Assembly: GCA_050945895.1 (NCBI GenBank)
Contig: JBMNTU010000041.1
Location: 1 to 17,959, forward strand
Origin: JBMNTU01 sp050945895
GTDB lineage: Bacteria > Bacillota > Clostridia > Christensenellales > Christensenellaceae
Direction of reading: 5' to 3'
Length of the DNA: 17,959 nucleotides
In this document: in pieces, positions 16,217 through 17,959 of the stretch
Layout of the letters: each line of letters begins with the position of its first letter
Position numbering within the stretch: the first letter of the stretch is position 1
Notes under the pieces: generated by a model
The model's database searches: none
Told to the model about the DNA's origin: nothing
The model's input: only the letters and a program-made list of their open reading frames with translations
Program-made: the position numbers and the translations under genes

Positions 16217-16494
16217 TTACACCTGTGATATGAAGTACATTCCTTCGTCGTGCTGCTATACCCCTTCCGCGGAGTCAATCGTTTCGTTGTTGAGTGCCTT
16301 TTTCAAGCATATCCTTGATGGTGACTGTGCTTTGGCCTTTCCCAAATTCTAATCCGGTGGTTAAACCGGCCTGCAGCTCGAAGTCTACCAAAAGCACTTT
16401 TTTTACCCTGCCGGACAAGGGCCGCCGCAAGGTTGATTGATATGGTGTTTTTGCCTACGCCGCCTTTGTCGCCCATTACCGATATTACTGACAT
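16217..16494 (-). pseudogene. Decayed ParA-type ATPase gene
   Basis: The minus strand starts with MSVISVMGDKGGVGKNT, a ParA/MinD-type deviant Walker A, but the usual Thr after GK is Asn (GKNT). The frame then breaks in an A7 run (about 16407). Dropping one A restores VLLVDFELQAGLTTGLEFG. A second extra base near 16305 is needed to read ALNNETIDSAEGV, followed by an in-frame TAG, and then QHDEGMYFISQV before the TAA at 16217-16219. HxEG followed by a hydrophobic run (the FIP/FIS segment) also suits ParA. Two +1 insertions, one nonsense codon and an altered P-loop mean it is dead. It covers only about 90 codons of a normal 250-300. It was probably carried in by a plasmid or integrated element. 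Confidence 0.8.
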
Positions 16495-16597
16495 ATTCTA
16501 AAATTCTTCTTATGGAATGGTATATTTCCATATTAAAACAAGTTATTTTCATCATCAAAATTGGTAGGCGTTTTCAATAAATTATATTTTTGAAAAC

Positions 16598-16626
16598 AAA
16601 AAAACTCCCGATAATTCGAGAGTTTT
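16598..16626 (-). terminator. Terminator, mostly for leftward transcription
   Basis: AAAACTC (16601-16607) pairs with GAGTTTT (16620-16626), with CGA/TCG continuing inside after one mismatch, around TAAT. On the minus strand it ends in seven Ts (16604-16598). It is near-symmetric and could also stop plus-strand transcripts. Confidence 0.75.
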
Positions 16627-16630
16627 CACG

Positions 16631-16661
16631 TGTAATATCTTGTCTAAAAAGATATCGCTTG
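16631..16661. repeat. 31-bp direct repeat, copy 1
   Basis: Starts TGTAATATCTTG and ends GATATCGCTTG. Contains the inverted pair ATATCTT (16635-16641) and AAGATAT (16649-16655) around 7 nt. It matches the copy at 16731-16761 at 26 of 31 positions, exactly 100 bp away. I do not recognise the family. Confidence 0.6.
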
Positions 16662-16672
16662 GCCGTGGGCAT

Positions 16673-16706
16673 AAAAAAATCGCGCACCTCTATGCGAAGT
16701 GCGCGA
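16673..16706 (-). terminator. Terminator for the BIG2 surface-protein gene
   Basis: TCGCGCAC (16680-16687) is the exact inverse of GTGCGCGA (16699-16706). Read on the minus strand the stem is followed by seven Ts (16679-16673). It lies about 84 nt beyond the stop codon of the gene that ends at 16790. Confidence 0.8.
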
Positions 16707-16714
16707 ACTTGTCT

Positions 16715-16730
16715 GCGGGCACTTGCCCGC
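16715..16730. repeat. Small GC hairpin in repeat cluster
   Basis: GCGGGC (16715-16720) and GCCCGC (16725-16730) form a 6-bp stem around ACTT, with no T-run. It adds to the hairpin cluster between the two direct-repeat copies. Confidence 0.45.
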
Positions 16731-16761
16731 TGTAATATCTTGCTGAAATAGATATCTCTTG
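16731..16761. repeat. 31-bp direct repeat, copy 2
   Basis: Starts TGTAATATCTTG and ends GATATCTCTTG. It holds ATATCT (16735-16740) and AGATAT (16750-16755). Same orientation as copy 1, 5 differences in 31 bases. Confidence 0.6.
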
Positions 16762-16789
16762 TCAGGCAACATCGTTGTTGCATTTTTCT

Positions 16790-17959
16790 TTACCGTTTCC
16801 AGCCACGCTTTTTACGCATCAAGGCAACCCAAATACATATCCCTGAAATAATGCTGAGCAGACTATACACAGCCAGCATCTGCGAAGAATCATCGCCGGT
16901 TTGCGGCGTGCTGCGGGCGGTAGCGTCTGACGTGCCTGCATCGGCATTTGTATTGCCGCCGCTGCTGTTGTGTGACTCATATACCAATGCATAAGTAGAG
17001 AAACGGTCTGTCTCAAACGTAATGGTATTCGGATCAGTATCCAAATCCACCAAAATATCGGTTTTGCCATCATGCACGCGCACAATAAAATAGCTTTCGT
17101 GTCCGCGTAAATCTTCCGGTATTTCAATCGTAATGCGTAACTTCTGTGTCGCTTGCATCACGTTGTCGCTCAAAAGAATCTTGCCCGTCTCGTCCATAAT
17201 CTCTTTCAAAAGCTGTATATCCAGAAACATTCCCAGTTCGGCATTTTCGTGATCCACTACATGCAAAACTGCGTTCTCGTCTTGCTTGGGCGGCTGTGGC
17301 TGTGCCACCACTTTCAGTGTAAGCGTCAGATTTACATTTGTATCCTTCAGTAATTGTTTTTCATCCTCTATCAGCACGGCATCAGCAACCGCCTTCGGGT
17401 CGTCCAGCGTCGCAGGCGGTGCAGATACCGGTTGATCCACAATCACGACAACCGTGCCTTCGTTGGCGCTCCATTCCACGCGGCAAACATTGCTCTTCGC
17501 ATACGTTGCTCCGCCATCGGCAGAAACTGTCACATAATAACTTCCCACGCCCATTTCGCCGGACACATACAACGTTGCAGATGTTTCGTTCGCAATAGGA
17601 TTTTCATCCTTATACCATTGAAACGTCGTGTTCTGCCCGTTTTCCACCGTCGCTAAAATACTAACGCCGGGGTTGTTTTTGCCCAGTTCAATCCATTCAG
17701 GGATGCGCACATTTAGTATCAGCGGAGATTCTTGTTTTGTAACCGTTACCATGCATGTTGCATGGTAACCGCCTTCGGCAGTAGTTACCGTAATTTCCGC
17801 TGTACCGGCCCCAACGGCTATCACCTTACCGTTTGTGTCTACGGTTGCCACCTTTGGATTGCTGCTTTTCCAGCTTACCGCCTTGTTGGATGCGGTAGCA
17901 GGCGATACTGCGGCCAATAGCTGCAGTGTATCGTCGCTATCCAGTGTTGGGTTGTTTCG
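16790..17959 (-). CDS. BIG2-domain cell-wall-anchored surface protein, 5' part off the window
   Basis: 389 C-terminal residues are visible. The frame is open to the right edge with no start, so the gene is partial. It begins in a BIG2 Ig-like domain (about 1-75; SWKSSNPKVATVDTNGKV, then GAGTAEITVTT), then a second Ig-like domain (about 82-165; TTFQWYKDENPIAN, GSYYVTVSADGGATY). A beta-rich region of unknown fold follows, then a Ser/Gly/Asn/Thr-rich spacer, and finally a cell-wall sorting signal: TPQTG at 351-355, hydrophobic helix about 362-380 and the basic tail RKKRGWKR. TPQTG is a variant of LPXTG known from Clostridia. A sortase is presumed elsewhere. BIG2 domains are typical of adhesins. 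An internal TTG at 17917 is not a credible start because BIG2 sequence continues upstream. Confidence 0.88.
   Translation of the reverse strand, partial: RNNPTLDSDDTLQLLAAVSPATASNKAVSWKSSNPKVATVDTNGKVIAVGAGTAEITVTTAEGGYHATCMVTVTKQESPLILNVRIPEWIELGKNNPGVSILATVENGQNTTFQWYKDENPIANETSATLYVSGEMGVGSYYVTVSADGGATYAKSNVCRVEWSANEGTVVVIVDQPVSAPPATLDDPKAVADAVLIEDEKQLLKDTNVNLTLTLKVVAQPQPPKQDENAVLHVVDHENAELGMFLDIQLLKEIMDETGKILLSDNVMQATQKLRITIEIPEDLRGHESYFIVRVHDGKTDILVDLDTDPNTITFETDRFSTYALVYESHNSSGGNTNADAGTSDATARSTPQTGDDSSQMLAVYSLLSIISGICIWVALMRKKRGWKR

Noticed and set aside
16395..16415. Programmed frameshift at the A7 run of the ParA relic
   Set aside because: The required shift is +1 (or -2), not the usual -1 slip on A7. 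The downstream frame has a further shift and a stop, so decay is the simpler reading.
16574..16783. 69-codon minus-strand frame across the repeat and terminator cluster
   Set aside because: It spans two terminator hairpins and both direct repeats, and its repeated RDIYFSKIL/RYLFRQDIT phrases come from the DNA repeats. Not credible as a gene without further evidence.

Overview
The window looks like chromosome from a Gram-positive, mid-GC member of the Clostridia, possibly a Christensenella-like gut lineage. The taxonomic guess is inference from codon usage, AGGAGG-type ribosome binding sites, sigma-A-like promoters, a cell-wall sorting signal (TPQTG) and a MacB-type exporter with no outer-membrane partner. 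I see no rRNA, tRNA, CRISPR array or complete insertion sequence.

Layout from left to right. (1) 1-5750: a MalT/LuxR-type regulator that has lost its ATPase end, next to a three-gene secreted or surface operon. The operon comprises a large beta-helix adhesin-like protein, a single-pass membrane protein and a small secreted protein that shares its core domain with the C-terminus of the large one. It closes with a strong terminator. (2) 5680-8077: an intergenic region with a clear promoter, then two soluble proteins, one with two zinc-ribbon-like cysteine clusters and a DUF1963/YwqG-like tail, the other DUF2004-like. (3) 8095-9711 on the minus strand: a membrane protein and a helical-repeat protein behind a promoter whose -10 lies inside a 9-bp palindrome. 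(4) 10025-14085 on the minus strand: a four-gene MacB-type ABC export operon (adaptor, permease, lipoprotein, ATPase). It is divergent from (5) 14221-16172, an OmpR-family response regulator and histidine kinase. (6) 16173-17959: a decayed ParA-type ATPase gene, a cluster of hairpins, terminators and a 31-bp direct repeat, and the C-terminal end of a BIG2-domain surface protein that runs off the right edge.

The clearest regulatory observation is the 14085-14221 intergenic region. Two 17-bp boxes, each two CTTWAC/STTAAC half-sites 11 bp apart, lie in mirror image. Each ends exactly 11 bp before the -10 of its own promoter. This is what is expected if the response regulator activates both its own gene and the export operon, making regions 4 and 5 one sense-and-export circuit.

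The least familiar part is the surface operon at 2254-5679. Its genes are tightly coupled, encode three exported proteins with a shared core domain, and sit next to a damaged regulator. It is the best candidate here for an undescribed system.
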